In this document: positions 20,901-29,991 of the stretch, piece by piece
How positions within the stretch are numbered: the first letter of the stretch is position 1
How the letters are laid out: the number at the start of each line of letters is the position of its first letter
Source: CAVVAL01 sp963742725
Lineage (GTDB): Bacteria; Actinomycetota; Actinomycetes; Mycobacteriales; Cryptosporangiaceae
DNA: 64,000 nt
Direction of reading: 5' to 3'
NCBI GenBank assembly: GCA_963742725.1
Contig: CAVUMX010000004.1
Span: 186,001-250,000, forward strand
Notes under the pieces: generated by a model
Databases searched by the model: none
The model's input: the letters and a program-made list of their open reading frames with translations, nothing else
What the model was told of the DNA's origin: nothing
Position numbers and translations under genes: made by a program

Positions 20901-21035
20901 AGCACCCTCCTTTCAGGAATCCACTGTCCCGCATCCGGACGCTCCGCCGTTTTCGTTGTCCACAGGCCCCGGGATGTGACACTCCGTCGCATCCGCGACT
21001 GATGAATGTCACGGTCGGCACGGTAGGTTCCGGTC

Positions 21036-21827
21036 ATGACCCAGTACGCGCCGCACTTCGGTGAGCAGGGCGGACAGCTCACCTATGGCAGTTACCTGCG
21101 CCTCGACGAGCTGCTCAAGCAGCAGCAACCGCAGGCCGAGCCGGCCGCTCATGACGAACTGCTGTTCATCACGATCCACCAGGTCTATGAGCTGTGGTTC
21201 AACCAGTTGCTGCACGAGCTGACGGCCGCGCGCGACGGCATGCTGGCCGGCAACACCTACCTGCCGCGCGTCCGGTTGGAGAGGTGCCATGTCATCGCTC
21301 GCGTGCTGGTCACGCAGGTGGACGTGCTCGAGACGATGACGCCGCAGGACTTCCTCGCCTTCCGCGCCCAGCTCGCCCCGGCGAGCGGTTTCCAGTCGGT
21401 GCAGTTCCGCGAGGTCGAGTTCCTGTCGGGCGCCAAGGACCCGGCCTACCTCAAGCGGTTCCGCGGACTCACCGAGACCGAGCAGGCCCGCCTCCAGCAG
21501 CGCCTCGCCGATCCCAGTCTGTGGGACGCCTTCCTCGCCGTCCTCACCGCCGCCGGATTCGCCACGGACACCGCCGACCAGCGCCTCGACGCGATGCGCA
21601 CCGTCGCCCACGACCGCGCCCGCTACGGCCCCGTCTGGGACCTCGCCGAAGCCCTCGTCCAACACGACGCCCTCTTCGCACAGTGGCGCGCGCGGCACGT
21701 CCTGATGGTCGAGCGCCAGATCGGCACGAAGTCGGGAACCGGCGGCAGCAGCGGCGCCCCGTACCTCCGCAGCCGGCTTGAGCTGCGCTTCTACCCGGAG
21801 CTCTGGGAACTGCGCAGCCAGCTCTAA
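21036..21827 (+). CDS. kynA: Tryptophan 2,3-dioxygenase
   Basis: A 263-residue haem dioxygenase opening the indole ring of L-tryptophan to N-formylkynurenine. Signature segments are LTYGSYLRLDELL, ITIHQVYELWFNQLLHEL (substrate-pocket His near 48), RHVLMVERQIGTKSGTGGSSG with the proximal haem His near 220, and the C-terminal LRFYPELWELR. Length is normal for the bacterial enzyme. The upstream gene is divergent. No kynureninase lies beside it; a KynB-like cyclase occurs 16 kb downstream, so the formamidase step may be encoded apart. Confidence 0.96.
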   Translation: MTQYAPHFGEQGGQLTYGSYLRLDELLKQQQPQAEPAAHDELLFITIHQVYELWFNQLLHELTAARDGMLAGNTYLPRVRLERCHVIARVLVTQVDVLETMTPQDFLAFRAQLAPASGFQSVQFREVEFLSGAKDPAYLKRFRGLTETEQARLQQRLADPSLWDAFLAVLTAAGFATDTADQRLDAMRTVAHDRARYGPVWDLAEALVQHDALFAQWRARHVLMVERQIGTKSGTGGSSGAPYLRSRLELRFYPELWELRSQL

Positions 21828-21967
21828 AACCTTTGTCCAGTTACCTCCGGCACGCCCTGTACATCACCCGGCCGGCCGCCAAATCGGGTTATCCACAAGC
21901 CATGAAATCCGTCCGGCGCCGATGAGCGACGCGCCGCTAGGGTCGGACCCCTACCGGAAGGGGTGCG

Positions 21968-23275
21968 ATGACGGCGGTCGAGATCGTCGATGGCGAGGTG
22001 CGCGCGCTGATCCGGCAGCGCGGGGTCGATCCGGCCCTGGAGCCGGCGGCCGTGCGGCGCCTGATCGACGACGTGCTCGCCGACTACGCCGACAGGGCAC
22101 TCGTCGGGGTGCTGCCGGTGCTGCCGGATCCGCGCGCGGTGGCGCGGTCCGTGTTCGACGCCGTCGCCGGGCTCGGCCCGCTGCAACGGTTCCTGGACGA
22201 TCCCGAGGTCGAGGAGATCTGGGTCAACGGCCCTGGCCGGGTGTTCGTCGCGCGGCGCGGCCGCAGCGAGCTGACCACGGCCATCCTCTCGGACGGGCAG
22301 ATCCAGGACCTGGTCGAGCGGATGCTCAAGCACACCGGCCGCCGCGTCGACCTCTCCACGCCGTTCGTCGACGCGACCCTGCCCGACGGTTCGCGCCTGC
22401 ACGTCGTCATCCCCGACATCACGCGGACGCACTGGGCCGTCAACATCCGCAAGTTCGTGATCCGCGCCCACTCGGTGGACGAGCTGGCGGCGCTCGGCTC
22501 GCTGACGCCGCAGGCCGCGCGGTTCCTGGAAGCGGCCGTGGTCGCGGGCCTGAACGTCGTCGTCTCGGGCGGCACCCAGGCGGGTAAGACGACGTTGCTG
22601 AACTGCCTGGCGGCGGCGATCCCGGCCAGCGAACGGGTGATCAGCTGCGAAGAGGTCTTCGAGTTGCGGCTGGCCCTCCCGGACTGGGTGGCGCTCCAGA
22701 CCCGCCAGCCGAACCTGGAAGGCGCCGGCGAGATCCCGCTGCGCCGGCTCGTGTCGGAGGCCCTGCGGATGCGGCCGTCGCGGATCATCGTCGGCGAGGT
22801 CCGTCAGGCGGAGTGCCTGGACCTGCTGCTGGCGTTGAACTGCGGGCTACCGGGTATGGCCTCCATCCATGCCAACTCCGCGCGCGAGGCGATCACCAAG
22901 CTGTGCACGTTGCCGCTGCTGGCCGGCGAGAACGTGACGTCGGCGTTCGTCGTGCCCACCGTGGCGTCCTCGGTGGACGTGGTCGTCCACACCGAGGTCG
23001 ACGCCGCCGGCCAGCGCCGGGTCCGCGAGATCGTCGGCGTGCCCGGTCGCACCGAGGGGAGCGTCGTCGAGATCGCCGACATCTTCACCGAGCGGAACGG
23101 GCGGCTGGTCCGCGCCGACGGGTACCCGCCGCACCCCGACCGGTTCGCGCGCGCCGGGTACGACCTCCCGGCGTTGCTGTCCCGCCATGTGGACACTTCG
23201 GCACGCGCCCACTCCGCCGGGGAGTCGGTTGCGATTCGCTGCCCGGCACCGGCCGCAGTCTCGTGGGAGGCATGA
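21968..23275 (+). CDS. cpaF: CpaF/TadA family pilus assembly ATPase
   Basis: A 435-residue secretion ATPase of the VirB11/TadA type that drives Flp pilus assembly at the inner face of the membrane. Conserved pieces are GLGPLQRFLDDPEVEEIWVNGP, Walker A SGGTQAGKTTLLNCL (about 199-213), the Asp box ISCEEVFEL and Walker B RMRPSRIIVGEVR followed by GLPGMASIHANS. It starts the main Tad block; tadB begins one nucleotide after its stop. Confidence 0.94.
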   Translation: MTAVEIVDGEVRALIRQRGVDPALEPAAVRRLIDDVLADYADRALVGVLPVLPDPRAVARSVFDAVAGLGPLQRFLDDPEVEEIWVNGPGRVFVARRGRSELTTAILSDGQIQDLVERMLKHTGRRVDLSTPFVDATLPDGSRLHVVIPDITRTHWAVNIRKFVIRAHSVDELAALGSLTPQAARFLEAAVVAGLNVVVSGGTQAGKTTLLNCLAAAIPASERVISCEEVFELRLALPDWVALQTRQPNLEGAGEIPLRRLVSEALRMRPSRIIVGEVRQAECLDLLLALNCGLPGMASIHANSAREAITKLCTLPLLAGENVTSAFVVPTVASSVDVVVHTEVDAAGQRRVREIVGVPGRTEGSVVEIADIFTERNGRLVRADGYPPHPDRFARAGYDLPALLSRHVDTSARAHSAGESVAIRCPAPAAVSWEA

Positions 23276-23276
23276 C

Positions 23277-24137
23277 ATGGGCGCGTTTCTCGGGCTGCTG
23301 CTCGGGCTCGGGGCCCTCCTGATCTGGCACAGCGGTCCCCGCGCACGGCCGATCACGATTCGCCCTGGCTGGCGGTTCCTTCGCCGCCGGACCGAACGGC
23401 TCCGGCAGGCCGGCGTCGTCGGCGTCACGGGCGGCCAGGTGCTGGCACTTCAGGCGCTCGCGGGGGTGCTGGTCGCGCTGCTCGTGCTGGTGGTGGCCGG
23501 CAGCCTGGCTGTCGCGGCGTGCTTCGGCGCGTTCGCGTTCTTCGCCCCGACGGTGGTCGTCGCCCGGCTGCACGAGCGCCGCGTCCGCGAGATGCGCGAG
23601 GTGTGGCCGGAAGTGGTGGACAACCTGGCGTCGGCGGTCCGGGCGGGGATGGCGTTGCCGGAAGCGGTGAGCGCGTTGGCAGTCCGTGGGCCGGAGCCGC
23701 TGCGTCCGGCGTTCGACCGGTTCGCCGCCGACTACCGCGCCACAGGTCGCTTCGCGGACTGCCTGGGCCGGCTCAAGGACGACCTGGCCGATCCCGTCGG
23801 CGATCGGGTATGCGAATCCCTGCGGTTGGCGAGGGACGTCGGCGGCACCGACCTCGGCCGGCTCCTCCGGACCTTGTCCGCGTTCCTCCGCGAGGAGGCC
23901 GGCACCCGCGCCGAACTGGAGACACGGCAGGGATGGACGGTGAACGCCGCCCGGCTCGCCGTCGCGGCGCCGTGGGCCGTCCTGCTGCTCCTGGCCACGC
24001 AGTCCACCACGCTGGAGGCGTTCGACCAGCCGGCCGGGCGGGCACTGCTCGTCGGCGGCGCGGTGGTCAGCGTCGTGGCGTTCCGTCTGATGCTGCGGAT
24101 CGGCCACCTCCCGGTGGAGAGGCGCGTCCTCGGATGA
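23277..24137 (+). CDS. tadB: TadB-like type II secretion F-domain membrane protein
   Basis: A 286-residue inner-membrane platform protein of the Tad system. An N-terminal hydrophobic segment, a pair of helices around residues 45-85, and a conserved cytosolic F domain (VRAGMALPEAVSALAVRGPEPLRPAF ... in outline) are followed by two C-terminal helices. It sits between cpaF and tadC in the usual order. The ATG at 23277 follows GGGAGG and is one base after the cpaF stop. Confidence 0.9.
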   Translation: MGAFLGLLLGLGALLIWHSGPRARPITIRPGWRFLRRRTERLRQAGVVGVTGGQVLALQALAGVLVALLVLVVAGSLAVAACFGAFAFFAPTVVVARLHERRVREMREVWPEVVDNLASAVRAGMALPEAVSALAVRGPEPLRPAFDRFAADYRATGRFADCLGRLKDDLADPVGDRVCESLRLARDVGGTDLGRLLRTLSAFLREEAGTRAELETRQGWTVNAARLAVAAPWAVLLLLATQSTTLEAFDQPAGRALLVGGAVVSVVAFRLMLRIGHLPVERRVLG

Positions 24138-24182
24138 ATGGCGGAACGAACGTGCGCGGGTCGATGAGGGGCGGGTGCTGAG

Positions 24183-25118
24183 GTGAGCGCGATCGGCGCA
24201 CTGCTCGGGTTCGTGTTCGCGGGCGGGGTCCTGCTGGCGGTGCTGTCGTCGCCGCCGATGCGGCGACCACGACTCGCCGACCGGGTCGCGCCGTACGTGG
24301 CGGACACGCCGCGGCCCTCACAGCTGCTGGCTCGTGCCGGTCAGGCGATGCCGTTCGGCGCGGCCGGTCGGCTGATGGCGCCGGTGCTCATCGATGCCGC
24401 GCGGCGCCTCGAAGTGGTGGTCGGCGGTAGCCGGTCCGTCCGGCGGCGGCTGCTGGCCCTGGGCAGCACCCGGACGGTCGAGGACTTCCGGGTCGAACAG
24501 GTCATCTGGGGTGTGGCGGGGGTCCTCGTCGGGCTTCTGGCCGGTGTCGGGCTGTCGGCCGCGGCGGGATCGACCAGCGCCGTGGCGCTGGTGCTGTGCG
24601 TGTTGACCGGCGCGCTCGTCGGGGTACTCGGCAGGGACTGGCTCCTCTCGGCGCAGGTCAGCCGGCGGCAGCAACGGATGCTGGCCGAACTGCCGGTGAT
24701 CGCGGAGCTGCTGGCGCTCGCCGTCACGGCCGGCGAGACGCCGGCGGCGGCGTTGGAGCGGGTCTGCCGGCTCTGCCGGGGCGAGCTGGCCCAGGAGTTG
24801 GAGACGGCGCTCGTCGAGACGCGGTCGGGAACGGCGTTGCCGGTCGCGCTCCAGTCGCTCGCCGCGCGGACCAGCCTCGACCAGCTTGCCCGGTTCACCG
24901 ACGGCTTGATCATCGCGTTGGAGCGGGGCACGCCGCTCGCCGACGTGCTGCGCGCCCAGGCCGCGGACGTCCGCGAGGCCAGCAAGCGTGCGCTGCTCGC
25001 GTCCGGCGGGCGTCGGGAGATCGCGATGATGGTGCCGGTCGTGTTCCTGATCCTGCCCCTGACCGTCCTGTTCGCCCTGTACCCGGGGCTCGTGAACATC
25101 AGCCTCCTCACGCGCTGA
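24183..25118 (+). CDS. tadC: TadC-like type II secretion F-domain membrane protein
   Basis: A 311-residue second platform protein. The N-terminal helix is followed by a basic loop, two central helices (about 100-150) and the F domain (ELPVIAELLALAVTAGETPAAALERV, shown in part), ending in a C-terminal helix VPVVFLILPLTVLFALYPG. Start GTG 24183 overlaps a short downstream spacer after tadB and has AGG upstream. It probably forms a heteromeric platform with TadB that contacts the CpaF ATPase. Confidence 0.9.
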   Translation: MSAIGALLGFVFAGGVLLAVLSSPPMRRPRLADRVAPYVADTPRPSQLLARAGQAMPFGAAGRLMAPVLIDAARRLEVVVGGSRSVRRRLLALGSTRTVEDFRVEQVIWGVAGVLVGLLAGVGLSAAAGSTSAVALVLCVLTGALVGVLGRDWLLSAQVSRRQQRMLAELPVIAELLALAVTAGETPAAALERVCRLCRGELAQELETALVETRSGTALPVALQSLAARTSLDQLARFTDGLIIALERGTPLADVLRAQAADVREASKRALLASGGRREIAMMVPVVFLILPLTVLFALYPGLVNISLLTR

Positions 25119-25185
25119 GCACTCGCCGACATGCGGTCGGCCCGCCGCGGCCGTACGGTCGAGGAAACGAGGGAGGTCGCCTGAC

Positions 25186-25596
25186 ATGTCCCAGACTGAG
25201 CCTGAACAGGTAGATCAGCACGCATCCGAGCACCACGCTGGCTTTCCGGAGGTCGACCCGGAGTTCGAGGCGATGCGGGCCGAGCGTGCGCGGATCGTCC
25301 GCACATTCCTCGAAACGATGGATGCCGCGGGCAACCCCGGCCTGAGCCGCAAGCTCGGATCGACGGCGCGCGAACTCGTCGGTCAGGAGCCGGACGAGTA
25401 CTGGTCCGCGATGCTGGTGACCGACGGCGGTTCCGAGCGGGAAGTCGTCGTCTTCACCGATGGGCGCCACGGCTACAGCGATGAGCTCGCCTACTCGGAC
25501 CGGCCCCGCAGCCGGGACGACGAGATCACGCCGGACGAGCTCCGCGCCGTGCTGACGTCCATCCTCGACGAACACAGCCTGACCTGGCCCGCCTGA
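25186..25596 (+). CDS. Hypothetical acidic protein
   Basis: A 136-residue acidic protein with no family I recognise. The N-terminal 25 residues are Glu/His/Gln-rich and probably disordered; the rest alternates helix and strand (RARIVRTFLETMDAAGNPG, EREVVVFTDGRHGYSDEL). GAGGT lies 11 nt before the ATG. It has its own spacing from tadC (67 nt) and no clear link to pilus assembly. Confidence 0.7.
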   Translation: MSQTEPEQVDQHASEHHAGFPEVDPEFEAMRAERARIVRTFLETMDAAGNPGLSRKLGSTARELVGQEPDEYWSAMLVTDGGSEREVVVFTDGRHGYSDELAYSDRPRSRDDEITPDELRAVLTSILDEHSLTWPA

Positions 25597-25666
25597 ACAC
25601 CTGGTCGACCGACACTTACCCAGACCACCCCGAATCTGCGTCAACGCCGCCGTGGCCCGCGATGAA

Positions 25667-25728
25667 CCGGACTGTCCGGACTCGCGTGCTGTAACCGGGC
25701 GCCGGACACCCCGCTAAGCCCGACAGTT
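25667..25728 (+). repeat. Dispersed 62-bp intergenic repeat, copy 2
   Basis: A full-length 62-nt copy; compared with the inverted copy at 63753-63814 I count about 52 of 62 identical positions without gaps. It contains ctgtaaccgggcgccggaca and ends in ccgacagtt. It lies in the roughly 290-nt gap between the acidic hypothetical gene and the pilin-like gene, where nothing else is supported except the pilin promoter region. Confidence 0.8.
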
Positions 25729-25883
25729 CGACCGCGCCGGCCCACATGAGTGGCATTTGAGACGTAGTTATCCACAACCGCACAACAAAGTCGGTGAGTG
25801 ATCCGCAAAACTCCCTAAGCTCTCCTGGAACGGTGATACAGGAGGCAATCAGCTCTCCTGAGGTGCGCCGAGCGAGGGGATTT

Positions 25884-26090
25884 GTGGTGGGCGTTGATCG
25901 TTTGCTTCTCCGGCTCCTACTGGCCGCGCGATCCCGCGCGACTGGCGACAGGGGCGATGTACCCGGATGGGTCATGGTGACCGTGATGTCCGCGGGGTTG
26001 GTCGTCGCGCTGTTCGCTGTGTTCCGGGACGCGATCACCGAGGCGGTGCAGAACGCGCTGGACCAGGTCGTGTCCGAGACCGGCGGCTAG
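25884..26090 (+). CDS. Small Flp pilin-like membrane protein
   Basis: A 68-residue protein with a basic N-terminus, the DRGDVPGWVMVTVMSAGLVV segment and one C-terminal hydrophobic helix running to ALFAVFRDAITEAVQ. Its size, single helix and position between tadC and tadE fit the actinobacterial Flp-type major pilin, with the prepilin-like Gly/Asp before the helix. GTG 25884 is preferred (GAGGGGA just upstream, although spacing is short; GTG 25887 is equally possible). The same frame is open to 25794. Confidence 0.72.
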   Translation: MVGVDRLLLRLLLAARSRATGDRGDVPGWVMVTVMSAGLVVALFAVFRDAITEAVQNALDQVVSETGG

Positions 26091-26119
26091 GCCGCACGGT
26101 GGCGCATCAAGCCAGAACG

Positions 26120-26665
26120 ATGCCTCGTCGAGATCGAACCGCGGCCCGTCGACGCAGGATGGCGGCCCCTCGAACTACAACGGGGGCCCAGCGAAGCACT
26201 ACGGCGACCCTGCGATGGCAATCAGCGGTGTGTGGATGGCAGCTGGTTGCGCGCCGCTGGCAGCCGGTGGCGTGGCGCGGGCGGGATGATGGATCGGCCA
26301 CGCTCGAGTTCTCGCTGGTCGCGGTGCTGCTTCTGATGTTGTTGCTGGCGATCGCTCAGGTTGCGGTCTACCTCCACATTCGCAATGTCGCCGTGGCCAG
26401 TGCCGCCGAGGGCGCTCGGTACGCCGCCAACGCGGACGTGCCTCCTGAGGACGGTGCCGCCCGCACCCGCGACATCCTCGCCCGCGCGGTCGGCAGCGGC
26501 ACGGCCGGCCGGCTGTCGTGCGAGGGCAGCGCCGAGGCCGGGCCGGACGGCACTGAGGTCGCCGTCGTGCGGTGCGCCGGCGCCCTGCCGGTCTTCTTCG
26601 CGCCACTCGGCGAACTGCTGCCGCTCGATGTCACCGGACACGCGATCGAGGAAGCCCCCGCATGA
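26120..26665 (+). CDS. TadE-like minor pilin
   Basis: A pseudopilin-like protein. After an Arg-rich N-terminal leader it has the characteristic RDDGSATLEFSLVAVLLLML, with the Glu five positions into the hydrophobic helix, then QVAVYLHIRNVAVASAAEGARYAA, the TadE pattern. The start is uncertain: ATG 26120 or ATG 26159 are the candidates, as the leader is low-complexity and repetitive. Its stop overlaps by 4 nt the start of a tiny ORF that leads into the next TadE-like gene. Confidence 0.82.
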   Translation: MPRRDRTAARRRRMAAPRTTTGAQRSTTATLRWQSAVCGWQLVARRWQPVAWRGRDDGSATLEFSLVAVLLLMLLLAIAQVAVYLHIRNVAVASAAEGARYAANADVPPEDGAARTRDILARAVGSGTAGRLSCEGSAEAGPDGTEVAVVRCAGALPVFFAPLGELLPLDVTGHAIEEAPA

Positions 26666-26745
26666 CGAGCGACGGCGGAAGGCTCTGCATGCGGAGCGAA
26701 CGTGGAAAGGGCCGCGTACGGCGCGACGGCAGAGGCCCAACATGA
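26662..26745 (+). CDS. Possible 27-residue coupled small ORF between the two TadE-like genes
   Basis: An ORF from ATG 26662 to TGA 26745 encoding a very basic peptide beginning MTSDGGRLCMRSERGKGR. It overlaps the upstream TadE stop (ATGA) and the downstream TadE start (ATGA) by 4 nt each. It could act only as a translational bridge, or be chance within a degenerate repeat. There is no family evidence. Confidence 0.35.
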   Translation: MTSDGGRLCMRSERGKGRVRRDGRGPT

Positions 26746-27259
26746 GGAGCGAGCCTGGGTGGCGCCGCATGGAGAGCAACGGTGGAAGCCGCCGCGTGGG
26801 AAGCGGCGGTGGAAGGCGCCGCGTGAGAGGTGATCGAGGGGCGGCGACCATCGAGTTCGTCTTCCTCGGGGTTCTTGTCCTGGTGCCGCTCATGTACCTG
26901 GTCATCGCTGCCTCTGAGGTGCAGCGCAACGCCTTCGCCGTGACGCAGGCCGCGCGCGAAGCAGGTCGTGCCTACGCGACCGCCGACGATCCGGCCGCTG
27001 CCGACGGACGCGCCCGCCATGCCGTCACGCTGGCCTTTCGTGACCAGGGGCTCTCTCCGGACGGCGTCGAGCTGCGATACGGCGCGGTCGGCGGTGGCTG
27101 TGCCGACGACGGCGCGGCCACGCTCGAGCCAGGCGCCGACTTCGAGATCTGCGTGGTGCGGACGTTCCGAATTCCCGCCGTCCCAACCTACGTCGACGCC
27201 GGCAACAACACCGTGACCGGCCGCTACGTCGTCCACATTGACGATTTCCGGAGCGCGGG

Positions 27260-27263
<4 letters not shown>
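26742..27263 (+). CDS. TadE-like pilus protein, second copy
   Basis: A 173-residue TadE-family protein from ATG 26742. A Gly/Arg/Ser-rich leader of about 27 residues precedes GDRGAATIEFVFLGVLVLVP, again with the conserved Glu in the hydrophobic helix, then EVQRNAFAVTQAAREAGRAYA and a small secreted domain with two Cys. A GTG at 26823 is the alternative start if the leader is not translated. The next gene starts within its stop (GGATGA). Confidence 0.83.
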
Positions 27264-27868
<605 letters not shown>

Positions 27869-27972
27869 GGAGGTGTCGAGTTGCGCGCAATCCCTGCTCA
27901 GCGGGCCCACGGATCCACAGTGGATGTCGTTAGGGCCTGGATTCCCAGGCCAGAGCGTGGCACCGTGGGGGT

Positions 27973-28488
27973 ATGGCGGACAAAGGTCTCAACGCGACAG
28001 CAGCGGCCCTCCTGGGGCTGCTCCATGATGGGGCGATGACCGGCGGCCAGTTGATGGCCGCAGCGGAGTCGCGGCTCGGTCCGTTCTGGACCACGACGCG
28101 GAGCCAGGTGTACCGGGAGCTCCCGGTCCTGGCCGAGCGGGGCTACGTGCGCACCGGCAAGCCCGGGCCGCGCTCGTCCCAGCCGTACGCGATCACCGCG
28201 GCCGGCAAACGCGCGTTCTCGCGCTGGCTCTCCGAGCCGGCGGGGCGCGACCAGCTGCGTAACCCGCTTCTGTTGCGGGCTGCGTTCGGTTCCCTGCACA
28301 GCGGCAACCAGCTCGGTGAGCTGTACGAGGCGCAGGGCGAGGCGCACAACGCGCGGCTGGCCGAGCTCCGGGAGGAGCTGAAGGTGGCGAAGAAGGGTGA
28401 CGACCCGTTCAAGGTCGCCACGCTGGAGTTCGCGATCACCTATCAGCGCGCGCTCCTGAAGTGGCTCGACTCGGCGCCTAGCAGCTGA
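27973..28488 (+). CDS. PadR family transcriptional regulator
   Basis: A 171-residue PadR-type repressor. The N-terminal winged helix (TAAALLGLLHDGAMTGGQLM ... SQVYRELPVLAERGYVRTG) is typical, and the C-terminal helical part (ELYEAQGEAHNARLAELREEL) forms the dimerisation domain. Such proteins usually respond to small aromatic or antimicrobial ligands. The nearest possible targets are its own promoter and prfB just downstream, but the latter is unlikely. It has 104 nt of separate upstream sequence. Confidence 0.9.
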   Translation: MADKGLNATAAALLGLLHDGAMTGGQLMAAAESRLGPFWTTTRSQVYRELPVLAERGYVRTGKPGPRSSQPYAITAAGKRAFSRWLSEPAGRDQLRNPLLLRAAFGSLHSGNQLGELYEAQGEAHNARLAELREELKVAKKGDDPFKVATLEFAITYQRALLKWLDSAPSS

Positions 28489-28583
28489 TCGGCCCGAAAG
28501 AGTGTCTCTGAGGACGTAGCGGGCCCGCACCCCGTACGCCCGGTGGGCGCGGCCGTGCTCCGAACCGCGTAGGCTGACTCTTC

Positions 28584-29696
28584 GTGGCTGCGGTAGATGT
28601 TTCCGAGGATCTGAAGGCTCTCGACACGACGTTGACGTCGGTGGAGGCCGTCATCGACCTGGACAGGCTCCGGACCGAACTGGCCGGGCTGAACGAGGCC
28701 GCGGCGGCGCCAGATCTCTGGGACAACCAGGAGAAAGCGCAGCAGATCACCTCGCGCCTGTCGTTCGTCCAGAGTGAGCTGAACCGCGTGGAGGGCCTGC
28801 GCCGTCGCCTCGACGACGCGGGGCTCATGCTGGAGATGGCCAACGACGAGGACGACTCGGAAACCCGGGACGAAGTCCAGGCCGAGGTCGCGGAGCTGCG
28901 CAAGGCCATCGAGGAGCTCGAGGTCCGGACCCTGTTGTCGGGGGAGTACGACCAGCGGCAGGCGCTGGTGACCATCCGTGCCGAGGCGGGCGGTGTGGAC
29001 GCCGCCGACTTCGCCGAGCGCCTGATGCGCATGTACCTGCGTTGGGCCGAGCGGCACCACTACCCGGTCGAGGTGTACGACACGTCGTACGCGGAAGAGG
29101 CCGGCATCAAGTCGACGACGTTCGCGATCCAGGCGCCGTACGCCTACGGGACGCTCTCGGTGGAGCAGGGCACGCACCGTCTGGTCCGGATCAGCCCGTT
29201 CGACAACCAGGGCCGCCGCCAGACCAGCTTCGCGGGCGTCGAGGTGCTGCCGGTCGTGGAGCAGGACGACCACGTCGAGATCCCGGAGAACGACATCCGG
29301 ATCGACGTGTTCCGTTCCTCCGGCCCGGGCGGGCAGAGCGTCAACACCACCGACTCGGCGGTCCGGATCACGCACATCCCGACCGGCATCGTGGTGTCCT
29401 GCCAGAACGAGAAGTCGCAGATCCAGAACCGTGCCGCCGCGATGCGGGTGCTCCAGGCGAGGCTGCTGGAGCAGCGCCGCCGAGAGCAGAAGGCCGAGAT
29501 GGACGCGCTCAAGGGCGACGGTGGTAACTCGTGGGGCAACCAGATGCGGTCCTACGTCATCCACCCGTACCAGATGGTGAAGGACCTCCGCACCGAGCAC
29601 GAGACCGGTAACCCGCAGGCTGTGTTCGACGGTGACATCGACGGTTTCATCGAGGCGGGCATCCGCTGGCGGAAGCAGAGCGAGACCGCGCGGTAA
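28584..29696 (+). CDS. prfB: Peptide chain release factor 2
   Basis: A 370-residue class I release factor reading UGA and UAA. The SPF anticodon-like motif is in LVRISPFDNQGRRQTSF (near 204), and the catalytic GGQ is in SSGPGGQSVNTTDSAV (near 248). The N-terminal helices (DLDRLRTELAGLNEAAAAPDLW) are complete in one frame, so the programmed +1 frameshift used by many bacterial prfB genes is absent here. The start is GTG 28584. In actinobacteria prfB commonly precedes ftsE-ftsX-smpB, as it does here with one LPXTG gene interposed. Confidence 0.96.
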   Translation: MAAVDVSEDLKALDTTLTSVEAVIDLDRLRTELAGLNEAAAAPDLWDNQEKAQQITSRLSFVQSELNRVEGLRRRLDDAGLMLEMANDEDDSETRDEVQAEVAELRKAIEELEVRTLLSGEYDQRQALVTIRAEAGGVDAADFAERLMRMYLRWAERHHYPVEVYDTSYAEEAGIKSTTFAIQAPYAYGTLSVEQGTHRLVRISPFDNQGRRQTSFAGVEVLPVVEQDDHVEIPENDIRIDVFRSSGPGGQSVNTTDSAVRITHIPTGIVVSCQNEKSQIQNRAAAMRVLQARLLEQRRREQKAEMDALKGDGGNSWGNQMRSYVIHPYQMVKDLRTEHETGNPQAVFDGDIDGFIEAGIRWRKQSETAR

Positions 29697-29903
29697 CCCT
29701 CAGTTTGATTCGGCGGAGCTGTAACGCTTCGCGGCCTCTCCGCGATGGGTAAAGCTGCTCTCCGGACGGTTCCCTTGTCCGTCCCATAAATCTTCCTTAT
29801 CCGGGCGTCCTGAGCTGGCGGCCGTCGCTCGCGCTCACCTAACCTCTGCCCCGGTGACCGGTTCGGTGGGCGGTTACCAGACCCGGGGGGATCGCGATAC
29901 GGA

Positions 29904-29934
29904 TTCGTCGTCGTGGGCAGGCAGTGACGACGAA
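29904..29934. promoter_or_regulatory. Inverted repeat in the leader of the LPXTG gene
   Basis: Perfect 9-bp arms (ttcgtcgtc / gacgacgaa) separated by 13 nt, with a further CGG/CCG closing pair, 58 nt before the start of the wall protein. It could be an operator or an mRNA hairpin. The rest of the 295-nt gap after prfB shows no gene. Confidence 0.4.
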
Positions 29935-29991
29935 CCGATAACAGCATCGCGGACCCCTTAATCGTCCGGTGGATCACACGAGGGGCACGTT

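Noticed and set aside
28584..28680. Possible programmed frameshift in prfB
   Set aside because: The full N-terminal region is in one frame from GTG 28584, with no in-frame stop or slippery CTTTGA.
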